A DNA stretch of 64,000 nucleotides from Blautia coccoides (GCF_034355335.1 NZ_CP136422.1:995001-1059000); one strand, 5' to 3'. Counted from the first letter of the stretch, positions 33,664 to 43,519 are shown. A program made the numbers and translations. Notes: generated by a model from the letters alone, not told the origin.

Positions 33664-34971
33664 ATGAGGAAAAACAGCAAAAAAGGATTAGCAGCATTTA
33701 TGGCGGCTGCAATGGTAATGTCTTTGGCGGCTTGCGGAAGTGAAGGAGGGTCAGAGACCAAAAAGAAAGAGGCGGATAACGGGGACGAAAAAGGAATAGA
33801 ACTGACCGTATCCCACATTATGGTGAATGAGACAGACAGTCAGGTAATGGCCTGGAATAAAGCATTGGAGGAATACAAAGAGACACATCCCAATGTAACC
33901 GTCAAAGAGGATAAAACGGATAATGAGGCTTATAAGACAAAGCTGAAAACAACCCTGGCAGCAGGTTCAGCGCCGGATGTATTTTATTCCTGGGGCGGCG
34001 GATTTTCCCAGTCCTTTGTAAAGGCAGGGATTGTGGAAAACCTTGATCCTTATGTGGAAAGCGGTGTTATTGATATGGATAAAATGATGCCCAATATTTG
34101 TAATAATTTTTATTATGATGATTCCTTATACGGACTTCCCTTAGACAGCTTTATCGGCGTACTTATGTGCAATCAGGAATTATTTGACCAGTATGGCCTG
34201 AAAATACCGGAAACTATGGATGAGATGTATGAGGTATCTAAGGTATTTGTGGAAAACGGTATCACACCTGTGTCCTTGGGAGAAAAAGATAAGTGGCCGG
34301 GGCTGTTCCCATTCGGCATACTTGCCCTTCGCTACGGAGGTGTTGATGAAAATACAAAGCTGCTCAACGGAGAAGGCAATTTTGACCAGGATTTTGTGAA
34401 AAATTCGGCTAATGAGTTAGAAAAAATGGTCAATGCAGGTGTCTTTTCAGACAGCGCAGTGGCGCTCACCAATGACGAGGCGAAGAATGAATTCCTGGAA
34501 GGCAGAGCAGCTATGTTCTATAACGGAAGCTGGGGCGTTGCCAATTTAGATGAAGATTCTCCACTGGCAGGACATCTGACAGTGACAAACTGGCCTACAG
34601 TTGAGGGCGGAGCCGAGAAACAGGATACTTACGTGGGCGGCGCCAGTGCCACATTATTGGTATCCTCTGAATCCAAACAAAAAGAAGAAGCTGTAGAGTT
34701 TGCCGTATTTATGAGCCAGAAATTTTCTGATTATGGCTACGAGAGCGGTGCGCACCTTCCCACATGGAAATATGAAGGAGACGTCAAATTGCAGGATATG
34801 CAGAAAAACTTAACGGATCTGATGGAAAACGCAGACGGGTTCTGCCTGGCATGGGATACCCTGCTGGATGCGGAGACAGCAGATATCCACAGTAATTCTT
34901 TGCAGGGGATCTATGCGAAGCAGACGACAGCGGAACAATATATAGAGGCAATGACGGCAACCAGGAAATAA
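33664..34971 (+). CDS. Sugar ABC transporter substrate-binding lipoprotein (CUT1)
   Basis: This 435-residue protein starts with a signal peptide and lipobox SLAAC. A family 1 solute-binding domain follows, with the segments YSWGGGFSQSFV, YGLPLDSFIGVLMCN and GRAAMFYNGSWG. ATG 33664 is chosen because it begins the signal peptide. The best Shine-Dalgarno sequence lies 31 bases upstream, across a small hairpin, while only AAGG is close. It binds a carbohydrate for the permeases downstream. The ligand cannot be named; no hydrolase gene lies within this operon. Confidence 0.92.
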   Translation: MRKNSKKGLAAFMAAAMVMSLAACGSEGGSETKKKEADNGDEKGIELTVSHIMVNETDSQVMAWNKALEEYKETHPNVTVKEDKTDNEAYKTKLKTTLAAGSAPDVFYSWGGGFSQSFVKAGIVENLDPYVESGVIDMDKMMPNICNNFYYDDSLYGLPLDSFIGVLMCNQELFDQYGLKIPETMDEMYEVSKVFVENGITPVSLGEKDKWPGLFPFGILALRYGGVDENTKLLNGEGNFDQDFVKNSANELEKMVNAGVFSDSAVALTNDEAKNEFLEGRAAMFYNGSWGVANLDEDSPLAGHLTVTNWPTVEGGAEKQDTYVGGASATLLVSSESKQKEEAVEFAVFMSQKFSDYGYESGAHLPTWKYEGDVKLQDMQKNLTDLMENADGFCLAWDTLLDAETADIHSNSLQGIYAKQTTAEQYIEAMTATRK

Positions 34972-34979
34972 TAGAATTT

Positions 34980-35020
34980 CGGCAGCATAATCTCTATCCC
35001 ATAGATTATGCTGCCGTTTT
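34980..35020 (+). terminator. Intercistronic stem-loop / partial terminator
   Basis: CGGCAGCATAATCT pairs perfectly with AGATTATGCTGCCG around a 9-base loop, and TTTT follows. It lies between the binding-protein and permease genes and probably both protects the upstream mRNA and reduces read-through. Confidence 0.75.
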
Positions 35021-35040
35021 AAAAGCAGGGAGGTGCTGTT

Positions 35041-35922
35041 TTGGATAGATTTTTAGGAAATAAAAAGGCAATCGCTATATTTACGCTTCCGTCTTTTCTG
35101 TTGTTTGGGGGCCTGCTGATTGCATCTATACTGTTTTCTCTTTATTACAGTGTGTTGGACTGGGATGGTATCGGAAAAGGGATTTTTGTGGGTCTTGATA
35201 ATTACATAGAAATGTTTCAAAATGCTATTTTTCACAGGGCGGTGATCAATTCCTTCCTTCTCGGTATCTTTACACTGCTCATCCAGCTGCCATTGGCTTT
35301 GATCCTGGCGCTGATCTTGGCGTCCCATGTAAAGGGTGAGATTATCTTTCGTACCATTTTTTTTATACCGGTTACCTTGTCTACAGTAGTGGTTGGTCAG
35401 CTCTGGCTTAAAATTTATAACCCTAATTACGGGGTTTTGAATGAACTGCTGAAAATGATAGGACTGGAAAATCTGACACAAAACTGGATAGGTGATGTGA
35501 ATACCGCTTTATTCAGCGTATTTATCCCTATCATCTGGCAGAATATAGGATATCATATGCTGCTGTTATATACGGCGATCAAGGCCATTCCAAAGGATAT
35601 CCATGAATCTGCGCAGATAGATGGAGCGACAGGGATAAAGGCAGCCATCAAAATTACGATACCTTTAATTCTTCCCACTTTAAAAACATGTGCCATCTTC
35701 GTTATCACAGGTTCTTTAAAAGCATTTGACATGATTTACGTACTGACAAACGGCGGCCCGGTGAATTCTACGGAAGTGCCCAGCTCTTTGATGTTCAACA
35801 GTATTTTTGTCATCAACCGCTACGGGTACGGAAGTGCGGCGGCAATCTTTATTGTAGTGGAGTGTATTGTCATAGCGTATCTGCTGCAGCGGCTGGTGAA
35901 GACATCACCCATTGAATATTAA
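35041..35922 (+). CDS. Sugar ABC transporter permease, MalF/UgpA-like
   Basis: This 293-residue membrane protein has six predicted helices and the EAA loop HESAQIDGATGIKAAIKITIPLILP. The start is TTG 35041, with GGGAGG seven bases upstream. The N-terminus MDRFLGNKKAIAIFTLPS is typical of the family. It pairs with the next permease, 16 bases downstream. No ATPase gene is present. Confidence 0.93.
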   Translation: MDRFLGNKKAIAIFTLPSFLLFGGLLIASILFSLYYSVLDWDGIGKGIFVGLDNYIEMFQNAIFHRAVINSFLLGIFTLLIQLPLALILALILASHVKGEIIFRTIFFIPVTLSTVVVGQLWLKIYNPNYGVLNELLKMIGLENLTQNWIGDVNTALFSVFIPIIWQNIGYHMLLLYTAIKAIPKDIHESAQIDGATGIKAAIKITIPLILPTLKTCAIFVITGSLKAFDMIYVLTNGGPVNSTEVPSSLMFNSIFVINRYGYGSAAAIFIVVECIVIAYLLQRLVKTSPIEY

Positions 35923-35938
35923 AAGGAGGAGGAAGAAC

Positions 35939-36790
35939 ATGAGAGAAGTATTAAAAAGCAGCATCTGCAAAAAGTGTGTGAAATTGATCCTTATGTTATT
36001 TTTACTCTTTTTTACAGTGACTTCGGTTTATCCGCTGATCTGGCTGGTGTTTTTCTCGTTCAAGAGTAATCAGGAAATCTTTGGCGGCAACATTATGGGG
36101 CCTCCTGAAAACTGGCTGATAAAAAACTATGAGAATGCGCTGCTTGGGGGAAAGGTTTTGAGATACCTGGGCAACAGCATAATGGTGGCGGTTGTGGTCA
36201 TCGTTATATCTACTGTCCTCATCTCCATGGTTGCCTATGCAGTGACAAGAATGAAGTGGAAACTGCGGGGAGCGGCTTACTGGTTTTTCATGGCGGGGCT
36301 GACAATCCCCATTCACGCAACACTGCTTCCGCTGTTTATCGTATTTAAGAAGTTGAATATTTTGAATACGCCGCTGGCGATCATTATACCCTATATTGTG
36401 TTTGCGCTTCCTTTTGGGATCATGGTACTGGGCAATCATTATTCTACCGTGCCGTATGAGATGGAAGAGGCAGCCTGTATAGACGGATGTAACATTTATC
36501 AGACTTTTTTCAGGGTGATCTTACCTCTGGTCCGGCCAGCACTTGCCACCATTGCCATTTTTACTTTTTTATCTTCCTGGAATGAGCTGATGTTTGCAAT
36601 GACCTTTATCAGTGATGAAAAATATAAGACACTCACGGTAGGTATCCAGAGTCTGGCAGGTATGTATTACACAGAATGGGGACCTATAGGAGCGGGAATG
36701 GTAGTGGCTACGTTCCCGGTGCTTTTGATCTATATCTTATTAAGCAGACAGGTGCAGAATGCGATCCTGGCAGGGGCAGTGAAAGGATAG
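35939..36790 (+). CDS. Sugar ABC transporter permease, MalG-like
   Basis: This 283-residue membrane protein has six predicted helices and the EAA loop EEAACIDGCNIYQTFFRVILPLVRP. ATG 35939 follows AAAGGAGGA with proper spacing; the frame is open to a TTG at 35912, but that would place the ribosome site inside the gene. It completes the importer. A 21-bp perfect-stem terminator follows. Confidence 0.93.
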   Translation: MREVLKSSICKKCVKLILMLFLLFFTVTSVYPLIWLVFFSFKSNQEIFGGNIMGPPENWLIKNYENALLGGKVLRYLGNSIMVAVVVIVISTVLISMVAYAVTRMKWKLRGAAYWFFMAGLTIPIHATLLPLFIVFKKLNILNTPLAIIIPYIVFALPFGIMVLGNHYSTVPYEMEEAACIDGCNIYQTFFRVILPLVRPALATIAIFTFLSSWNELMFAMTFISDEKYKTLTVGIQSLAGMYYTEWGPIGAGMVVATFPVLLIYILLSRQVQNAILAGAVKG

Positions 36791-36849
36791 GCGTGCCCCT
36801 TTTACGACATAAGAGCCTGTCAGTGAATAAGGAATTTATTTTTAACCCC

Positions 36850-36918
36850 AAAACAGGAATATCCCGTAGGAATCATGTGCTGAAAGGCGCATAATCCCTA
36901 CGGGATATTCCTGTTTTT
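36850..36918 (+). terminator. Intrinsic terminator after importer operon
   Basis: A perfect 21-bp stem, 36850-36870 (starting AAAACAGGAATATCC) with 36897-36917, has a 26-base loop and ends in a T-run. The following 140 bases before the lysozyme gene show nothing I can name. Confidence 0.85.
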
Positions 36919-37058
36919 GCTTGGGACGCTTATTGGGCGCCGCAGAAGCTAGTGCTCAAGAGGATGAAAACGTTATAAAAAAACGGGACGGATCAAGAAG
37001 AAAGGGTGGCAGATGAGAATAAGGGTCATATGATAGAGAAAAAAGGATTTTTATTGGT

Positions 37059-38270
37059 ATGATTCGGAAAGTATCTTCATATATATTGTTTTTTGGTGTT
37101 TTAATGTTGTTGGGATGTACATCGGTTTTTGCGCTGCCGCCGGAAGAAGGGGAGAGACATCAGGGGATTGATGTGAGTATGTGGCAGGGGGACATTGATT
37201 TTAATAAGGTGGCTGCGTCCGGGGTGGATACGGTTTATATCAGGTCCAGCCTGGGGTGCGACTATACGGACCCGTATTTTGCGCAGAACTATGAGAGAGC
37301 CAGAGCAGCCGGGCTGAATGTGGGATTTTATCATTATGTGACAGCCAGGACAGTTTCCCAGGCTGAGTATCAGGCCCATTTTTTTGTGAATACGATTCAG
37401 GGAAAGGAGTTCCAGTGCCGTCTGGCTATGGATTTTGAGGATCTGACCAGCTTAAGCAGTGCCCAGGCCAATGAGATTGGGCTGGCTTTTGTCAGAACAG
37501 TGGAGAGCCTGAGCGGTAAGGGCACAGTAGTGTACAGCGACGCCTATAATGCCGGGGCTACGTTTGGGGGAGAACTTACGGATTATCCTCTCTGGATCGC
37601 GGAATATGGTGTTTCCACACCGTCCTCACAGGTGAACTGGGATGCCTGGGCCGGATGGCAGTATTCGGACACTGGTACCGTGGCGGGGATATCCGGATAT
37701 GTGGATTTGGATCATTTTACGGATGCGATGTTTTTAGAGAAACCCGTGAATGTGGTAAGGCCGGTGCCTATGCCGGAGCCTTCTGCCTCTGTGGTGGAAT
37801 ATACCGTCAGAAGCGGGGACACTCTTTGGGGGATAGCCGGGATGTACAGAACCAGTGTTTCGGCTATTGTTTCGGAGAATGGAATTGGTAATCCCAATTT
37901 GATCTACCCGGGAGAGGTTTTAAAGATCACGCTTATGGATAATGCTCCGTCTTCGGAAGCAGACCGCACATATCTGGTGCGCAGAGGGGATACCCTTTGG
38001 GGAATCGCAAGGATGTACAGGACGTCTGTTGCGCGGCTTGCGGCTATGAATCATATCTCTGATCCGAACCTGATCTATCCGGGCGAGGTCCTGCAGATAT
38101 CTTCCTCGGGAAGTACGGGGAATGTGGGGAGAACTTATGTTGTGCGTTACGGCGATACGCTGTCAGGAATCGCTCTCAGGTTTGGAACTACGGTTTCGCA
38201 GCTTGCGGCGGCCAACGGGATAGCAAATTCTAATCTGATCTATGCGGGGGAAACTCTTACTATAAATTGA
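37059..38270 (+). CDS. GH25 lysozyme with three LysM repeats
   Basis: This 403-residue exported protein has an N-terminal signal sequence (either lipobox LLGC or cleavage after VFA). A GH25 muramidase domain follows (about 35-230) with the catalytic motifs [19 protein letters not shown] and AMDFEDL. Three C-terminal LysM peptidoglycan-binding repeats then run (about 255-300, 307-352 and 358-403), each starting with a (S/R/Y)GDTLxGIA motif. It cleaves the glycan strands of the cell wall and probably works in wall turnover. The ribosome site is weak (AAGG, 12 bases away). It is followed by a terminator shared with a convergent gene. Confidence 0.93.
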   Translation: MIRKVSSYILFFGVLMLLGCTSVFALPPEEGERHQGIDVSMWQGDIDFNKVAASGVDTVYIRSSLGCDYTDPYFAQNYERARAAGLNVGFYHYVTARTVSQAEYQAHFFVNTIQGKEFQCRLAMDFEDLTSLSSAQANEIGLAFVRTVESLSGKGTVVYSDAYNAGATFGGELTDYPLWIAEYGVSTPSSQVNWDAWAGWQYSDTGTVAGISGYVDLDHFTDAMFLEKPVNVVRPVPMPEPSASVVEYTVRSGDTLWGIAGMYRTSVSAIVSENGIGNPNLIYPGEVLKITLMDNAPSSEADRTYLVRRGDTLWGIARMYRTSVARLAAMNHISDPNLIYPGEVLQISSSGSTGNVGRTYVVRYGDTLSGIALRFGTTVSQLAAANGIANSNLIYAGETLTIN

Positions 38271-38295
38271 GAAGCAGTCTTGGGAAATGCAGGTT

Positions 38296-38333
38296 TGAAT
38301 GACAGATGTGAATGGCAGACGTGAATGACAGAA
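38296..38333 (+). repeat. 13-bp tandem repeat, three copies
   Basis: TGAATGACAGATG, TGAATGGCAGACG and TGAATGACAGAA run consecutively between the lysozyme stop codon and the terminator. Confidence 0.8.
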
Positions 38334-38334
38334 A

Positions 38335-38368
38335 AAAACGGGGATGCTCCGGAACATCCCCGTTTTAA
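38335..38368. terminator. Bidirectional intrinsic terminator
   Basis: AAAACGGGGATG pairs with CATCCCCGTTTT around a short loop, with A- and T-runs on both sides. It serves the lysozyme gene and the convergent gene at 38402-38839. Confidence 0.85.
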
Positions 38369-38401
38369 AAAGCTTCGGCCTGTTATGCCGGCCATGGTCT
38401 T

Positions 38402-38839
38402 TCAGTCGGCTTTTGCTTTGTCAAGGGCCTCGTTGATCGCGTCCAGCAGAAGCATTGAGGTGTATTTGTTTTCGTCTGTGTAGGTGATGTTTTCCGTGGT
38501 CTGTGATGCGTATATCTGGCTGGAGAGCGCATCCAGTGCCGGCTCCATCAGCGGATACATGGCAGTGGTGGTCTCGCTTAGATTTACCAGAGATATGGCA
38601 TTTATGTGGTTTTCATCCACAGTGACCTCTACATCAAATGTGTTGCCGTTTAGTGTTATGGGGCTTTTATAAACGCCAGCGTGGTAGACAGCGGCTGAAG
38701 TGGCGGCTGAGTCGGCTTTCCGGTCTTTTCCGAACATCATAAAGAGAAGAACCGCCAGAAGAATGGCAAGTACCACGAAAATAATGGTATAAATGACTTC
38801 TTTCATATGTAATACGACAATCTTGGTCTTTGAGCTCAT
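38402..38839 (-). CDS. Membrane-anchored protein with FMN-binding-like domain, function unknown
   Basis: This 145-residue protein has one N-terminal membrane segment (about residues 14-36) and an external domain of about 95 residues. The part from YKSPITLNGNTFDVEVTVDENHINAISLVNLSET resembles the beta-sheet half of FMN-binding (PF04205-type) domains, but the flavin-attachment threonine motif is not evident. GGAGG stands seven bases before ATG 38839 on the minus strand. It is convergent with the lysozyme gene and shares its terminator. The domain call is tentative. Confidence 0.7.
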   Translation of the reverse strand: MSSKTKIVVLHMKEVIYTIIFVVLAILLAVLLFMMFGKDRKADSAATSAAVYHAGVYKSPITLNGNTFDVEVTVDENHINAISLVNLSETTTAMYPLMEPALDALSSQIYASQTTENITYTDENKYTSMLLLDAINEALDKAKAD

Positions 38840-38989
38840 GGCTGCACCTCCTGCATTCCTTTTTATAACTTATTATGGAAGTGGGGAAAATATGCAAGGA
38901 TTCTTTTGAGGAGGACAAATTTATAAGCGGAGACGCGTGGATATAGTGCCATAGCTATCTTACTTTATTATTTTACATGTCTGTTTATG

Positions 38990-39029
38990 AATTTCCATTT
39001 CTTTAAATTCAATGAGTTGATAAACTAAA
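38990..39029 (+). promoter_or_regulatory. Shared 40-base upstream motif, copy 1
   Basis: This stretch aligns with 41090-41130. Both read A.TTCCATT.TTTA.AATT, then end in TGATAAACTAAA. One stands before the GH51 gene and one before the adjacent binding-protein gene, so a common regulator is likely. The AACTAAA half-site recalls XylR/ROK-type boxes, which is only suggestive. Confidence 0.6.
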
Positions 39030-39079
39030 GTTAATTTAAAGAAACAAAATAAAGCCCAATAATACCAGGAGGATTTGAT

Positions 39080-41026
39080 ATGAGCTTGGAAAAAAGACAA
39101 GAGAAATTTGATGAATATTGTAAGACTGTGCAGGTGTGTCCGGACTTCAATACAGATGTAACTGTGTCCCCGTTTTTGTTTGGTAATAATTTGGAACACA
39201 CCAGATCCTGTATTTATAACGGAATTTCTGCGCAGATGTTAAAAAACAGAAAATTTGCAGGAAAACCAGGGTGCTACGATGGCTGTCCGGCGGAGTGGTA
39301 TCGAATCGGAGAGAAAACCAATATTATCTTTAACGAGAAGGAAGATGTATTTGTTTTACATGCAGGTGAAGGTTACACACGGCATGCGGAAGACTATCAT
39401 ATGAAGAGAAGGCATGAATGCAATGCGGTGACTATTGTAAACTATTATGGAAAGGAAGAAAGCGGAATTGGACAGAGCGGCATATCGTTACAGAAGCATT
39501 GTAATTATGAATGCAGATTGGCAGTAAAAGTTTGGCAGCCAACTGTCATACGGATTGCGTTGACGGATCGAGACGGCAATATATATATACATAAAAAATT
39601 GGAATATAACAAGACAGACTTTGAAGTGAAATCTGTGATTCTGCATGCCCCAGAGCTGGATGAAAATGCAAATATCACCATCAGTTTTGAAGGGTACGGA
39701 ACCATATGTATAGGTGCAGTTTCTTTACTTCCGGAAAAAAATTTCCGTGGTATGCGGCCTGATGTCATAGAATTATTGCGGGAAATGGGAGTGAAGCTGC
39801 TACGTTGGCCCGGAGGTAATTTTGCCGGAGAATATAACTGGAAGGATGGCCTGCTGCCAGTCGATATGAGAGCTCCGTTTGAATCCTATTTAGGTTTGGA
39901 AACACAGCCACACTCAATGGGATACGATTTTAATGAGATTAATACCGACGATTTTATAGCACTCTGCCGTGAGATTGGAGCAGAACCTTTTATCACTATT
40001 AATCCCACTTGGAATACACCGGAGGAATGTGCTCAGTGGGTAGAATATTGTAACGGGGATGAAGATACAGAATATGGACGTCTAAGGATTGAACGAGGAT
40101 ATAGAGAACCATATAATGTTCGGTTTTGGTCTTTGGGTAATGAATTTGGTTATGGTCATATGGAAGGGGATAATACTCCGGTTGGATATGGTAAGAAGGG
40201 AATCGAATTCGGTAGAAAGATGCTCGAGGTATCCCCCGGTCTTAATTTATGTTCCTCTGGCCCATATCCGAATAAAGACTGGGTGGAACACGCGGCCAGA
40301 CCATTAGGGCAGATTGCACCGCTGGTGTCATTGCACTCCTATGTGGCCCAACCGCTATTCGCAGATCCAGATAAATATGCGGAAGAATATTATGAATGTG
40401 TTAGTAAAGTAAATACACAGTGTAGAGAACTGGTACACAAAATGAGAAGTGAGTTAAATAATGATACGCTGAGGATTTCTTTCGATGAGTGGAATGTCTG
40501 GTATGGATGGTATCGTCCTAAGAGTGTCAATGATGGAATATTTACTGCTGCAATGCTTCATATGTTGATTGAGGAAGCAGACCCTTCAGGAATCCAAATG
40601 GCCTGTCATTTTGAAGCGGTAAATGAAGGAGCCATTCGGGTGGAGTGGGATAAATCCTTTCTGACGCCCAGCGGACAGATGTTCTCTGTAATGAAGAATC
40701 ATATAAATGGAAAGCTTTGTTTTGCTGTGGAGGATGCTGTGGCAACGGAAAAAGATAACGTGCTGACGATAACGCTTATTAACCGTTCTTACGATAGTAC
40801 CAAAAAATTTATTGTTCCTAAATATGGTGAAACTATTGTATCCACACTCTATAGTTCGGAATGTATTTTACCATATTCGGATTTTGCAATAAAAAACGTG
40901 GAGCTGAACTTAATGGGGGAAAGCTATGAAGTCCTTTTACCGAAGCACAGTGTTATGCTTATTCAAATGAAAAACTCTTTAGGTTATATTCCGGAAGAAA
41001 AGGGTAAGGAATCAAATCTATATTAG
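39080..41026 (+). CDS. Alpha-L-arabinofuranosidase, family GH51
   Basis: This 648-residue cytoplasmic enzyme shows a GH51-type barrel. The acid/base Glu355 is in FWSLGNEFG and the nucleophile Glu470 is in SFDEWNVWY; LRWPGGNFAGEYNWKDG is a conserved substrate-binding segment. The C-terminal beta domain is present. It removes arabinofuranosyl groups from imported arabinoxylan or arabinan oligosaccharides. Members of GH51 with endoglucanase or xylosidase activity exist, so the exact specificity is open. CCAGGAGG precedes ATG 39080. The gene starts the AT-rich module that continues to 47865. Confidence 0.92.
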   Translation: MSLEKRQEKFDEYCKTVQVCPDFNTDVTVSPFLFGNNLEHTRSCIYNGISAQMLKNRKFAGKPGCYDGCPAEWYRIGEKTNIIFNEKEDVFVLHAGEGYTRHAEDYHMKRRHECNAVTIVNYYGKEESGIGQSGISLQKHCNYECRLAVKVWQPTVIRIALTDRDGNIYIHKKLEYNKTDFEVKSVILHAPELDENANITISFEGYGTICIGAVSLLPEKNFRGMRPDVIELLREMGVKLLRWPGGNFAGEYNWKDGLLPVDMRAPFESYLGLETQPHSMGYDFNEINTDDFIALCREIGAEPFITINPTWNTPEECAQWVEYCNGDEDTEYGRLRIERGYREPYNVRFWSLGNEFGYGHMEGDNTPVGYGKKGIEFGRKMLEVSPGLNLCSSGPYPNKDWVEHAARPLGQIAPLVSLHSYVAQPLFADPDKYAEEYYECVSKVNTQCRELVHKMRSELNNDTLRISFDEWNVWYGWYRPKSVNDGIFTAAMLHMLIEEADPSGIQMACHFEAVNEGAIRVEWDKSFLTPSGQMFSVMKNHINGKLCFAVEDAVATEKDNVLTITLINRSYDSTKKFIVPKYGETIVSTLYSSECILPYSDFAIKNVELNLMGESYEVLLPKHSVMLIQMKNSLGYIPEEKGKESNLY

Positions 41027-41089
41027 TTTTAGAGAATATTTGGTTAAAGCAGATACTAATGAGCTGGACTATTTTGCAAATCCCTTTAC

Positions 41090-41130
41090 AAAATTCCATT
41101 CTTTTAGAATTTAGTGAATGATAAACTAAA
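41090..41130 (+). promoter_or_regulatory. Shared 40-base upstream motif, copy 2
   Basis: This is the second copy of the motif at 38990-39029, ending 38 bases before ATG 41169. This copy contains a clear dyad, TTTAGT (41110-41115), nine bases, ACTAAA (41125-41130). Confidence 0.6.
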
Positions 41131-41168
41131 TATATCATTAAAAAACGTGTATTTGAAAGGAGAAAGAA

Positions 41169-42539
41169 ATGAAGAAAAGAAAAACCGTAATTAGTATGCT
41201 GCTTGGTCTTAGCTTACTTGCAAGTCTCTTTACAGGATGTGGCAGCAAAGAGACGCCTGGTTCAGCCGATCAGGCATCTAAAGACAGCACATCGGCTGGA
41301 GGAGAATCGGATGATGCCGTGACCGGGGACAGTGGTTACCAAACAACGGGCGAAGAGTATGAGATTTATTATATTGCCCAAAGTGAGACGGGAGGTGGAG
41401 TGCAAAACCTGTTGGATATCGTAGAAATGTATAAGGAGCAGGTAAATCCTAACTTTACTATGACAATTGAGTACATAAGCGATCAACAGGCAAGAAACCA
41501 GAAAATCCGTACGCTGGCAGCAAGCAATGAGTTACCGGACTGGTTTACCTGTGATATTGACTCATTTTTCTATAAGCTGTGGGATGCAGGAGCAGTTGCC
41601 AATGTAGGTGATATATATGATAAGCTGGGTATCAGAGATAATTTCTACCCTATATCACTTAATTATCCAAGCACAAGCGACGGTGAAATTTGCGGTGTCA
41701 GCTGGCAAAGCCAGGCGGAGTTCTTTTATTATAACAAGGATGTTTTTGCAAAAGCAGGTATAGATTCTGCCCCGACAACTCTGGACGAGCTTCTTGAAGT
41801 ATGTCAAAAAATCAAAGACACCGGTAAGACCCCCATTGCTATGGATGGTGCGTGGAGACTTCTCAGGTATCTCGCATTTGTTCCTTACAGGATGACTGGC
41901 AACGAGTTTATTGATGAGGCAGCAGCTGGCGAGGAAGCTTTTTCATCTGAAGTCGGTCTGGCGGGTGCTCAGTTTATAGAGGATATTGGTCAGTATTTCC
42001 AGGAAGGTTGGACTACCGCAGATTCTTCAACGGTTGCTCAGCTTGTTGTTAATGGCGATGCAGGCATGTATTATTCAGGATCTTGGGATCTTAATATTTT
42101 TGGCGATGAAAATATGGAATTATTAGATAATATTGGTATTTTTACTATGCCGGCTTTAGGTGAGGAAGATGTAACCGCACCGGAAGATGGATTCTATAAT
42201 GGCGGTACTCCAATGGCTATCTCAGCAGAGTGTGCAGAGGATGAAGAGTTTCTGAATTTTTTCAGATTCCTATGGGATCACTATAATGATGGTTGTTTTG
42301 AACATGGTTATCTGCCGCCCGGAAAGCCGTCCAGTACAGATGGCGCAAGTAAGTTCCAGCTTGAACTTTTGAATAACTATGCAAATGCCGGAAGCTTTGC
42401 AAAGTGTTGGGATGTAGTAGTTGATGTTGCTACATCTGAAGTATTGTTAAATGAGACACCGAGCCTGACATTGGGAAACCTTACCCCAAAAGAATGGGCA
42501 GCACGTCTGGATGAAGCAATTAAACGAAATTTGCAATAA
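41169..42539 (+). CDS. Sugar ABC transporter substrate-binding lipoprotein (CUT1)
   Basis: This 456-residue protein has a signal peptide with lipobox LFTGC, an Ser/Asp/Gly linker to about residue 60, and a family 1 solute-binding domain (ISDQQARNQKIRTLAASNELPDWF, YYNKDVFAKAGI, NGDAGMYYSGSWDL). AAAGGAGAAAG precedes ATG 41169. It is expected to deliver arabinose-containing oligosaccharides to the permeases at 42617 and 43520, judging from the GH51 gene just upstream with the same control motif. Confidence 0.93.
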   Translation: MKKRKTVISMLLGLSLLASLFTGCGSKETPGSADQASKDSTSAGGESDDAVTGDSGYQTTGEEYEIYYIAQSETGGGVQNLLDIVEMYKEQVNPNFTMTIEYISDQQARNQKIRTLAASNELPDWFTCDIDSFFYKLWDAGAVANVGDIYDKLGIRDNFYPISLNYPSTSDGEICGVSWQSQAEFFYYNKDVFAKAGIDSAPTTLDELLEVCQKIKDTGKTPIAMDGAWRLLRYLAFVPYRMTGNEFIDEAAAGEEAFSSEVGLAGAQFIEDIGQYFQEGWTTADSSTVAQLVVNGDAGMYYSGSWDLNIFGDENMELLDNIGIFTMPALGEEDVTAPEDGFYNGGTPMAISAECAEDEEFLNFFRFLWDHYNDGCFEHGYLPPGKPSSTDGASKFQLELLNNYANAGSFAKCWDVVVDVATSEVLLNETPSLTLGNLTPKEWAARLDEAIKRNLQ

Positions 42540-42563
42540 TAGGCTAAAATAAATATGATTTTG

Positions 42564-42597
42564 CGGCCACGAATCGGAGACTTCGTGGCCGGGTTTA
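42564..42597 (+). promoter_or_regulatory. Intercistronic stem-loop between binding protein and permease
   Basis: CGGCCACGAA pairs perfectly with TTCGTGGCCG around an 8-base loop. GGGTTTATTT follows, a weak T-tract. Partial termination or mRNA protection is likely. Confidence 0.7.
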
Positions 42598-42616
42598 TTT
42601 GGAAGGGGGAGCTGAG

Positions 42617-43495
42617 TTGAAAGCAAAAAAGAAGCAGATTGCACCCTGGTTATTTTCAGGACCTGCACTGGTAGTGTATATTCTTGTTGTCATTATTCCC
42701 ATCATCTATTCCTTGGCATTTAGCTTTTATGACTACAGTGGTGTCGGAAACATGACATTTAATGGAATCAATAATTATATAAATATGTTCCGTGACGGTA
42801 CGTTCCGGGTCGCAATTAAAAATAATCTGTACTTGATGGCAGGTAGTACAACGATACAGATGTTGATAGGATTAGGACTGGCAATTCTGTTAAGTAATAT
42901 TCGTAAATTTACAAACGTTCTGAGAGTGGCATACTTTGTTCCTTGTATTATATCCTCAGCGGCTATTTGCCAAATCTTTTCCAGGATGTTTTCCATAGTA
43001 CCGGAAGGTGTTATACCGGCAATGATGCGGCTGGTCGGATTGAAACAGATTGCATTTTTGTCTGAAGCGGATTGGGCGCTGCTCATTGTTATCATGCTGG
43101 ATGCCTTTAAATTCGTGGGAATGCACATGCTTATTTTCTATTCAGGTCTTATGGACATTGATGCATCTGTTGTGGAAGCAGCCATTGTTGACGGCTGTGG
43201 TTGGTGGAAATTACATACTCAAATTAAAATTCCTATGATCATGAATATTATTATTATGGAACTGGTCCTCTTAATCAATGGAACGCTGAAGGCATTTGAT
43301 ATTTCTTATATTTTGACAAAAGGTGGTCCGGGAACGACCACGGAACTAGTTGCTACTTATATGTATAAAACATCATTTGGTATGGCAAAGTTTGGTGTAG
43401 GAAGTGCAATGTCAGTGTTCCTTGCGGTAGAATCATTGCTGGCAGTTGGAATTGTCCGTTATATTGGCAAAAAGCTGCAGCAGAAATATGTCTAG
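42617..43495 (+). CDS. Sugar ABC transporter permease, MalF/UgpA-like
   Basis: This 292-residue membrane protein has six predicted helices and the EAA loop VEAAIVDGCGWWKLHTQIKIPM. I chose TTG 42617 (N-terminus MKAKKKQIAPWLFSGP) because AAGGGGGA stands seven bases before it. An earlier in-frame TTG at 42599 lies upstream of that site. It works with the permease at 43520. No ATPase gene is present. Confidence 0.92.
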   Translation: MKAKKKQIAPWLFSGPALVVYILVVIIPIIYSLAFSFYDYSGVGNMTFNGINNYINMFRDGTFRVAIKNNLYLMAGSTTIQMLIGLGLAILLSNIRKFTNVLRVAYFVPCIISSAAICQIFSRMFSIVPEGVIPAMMRLVGLKQIAFLSEADWALLIVIMLDAFKFVGMHMLIFYSGLMDIDASVVEAAIVDGCGWWKLHTQIKIPMIMNIIIMELVLLINGTLKAFDISYILTKGGPGTTTELVATYMYKTSFGMAKFGVGSAMSVFLAVESLLAVGIVRYIGKKLQQKYV

Positions 43496-43519
43496 GTACA
43501 GGGGGAAGGATGGTGTGAA

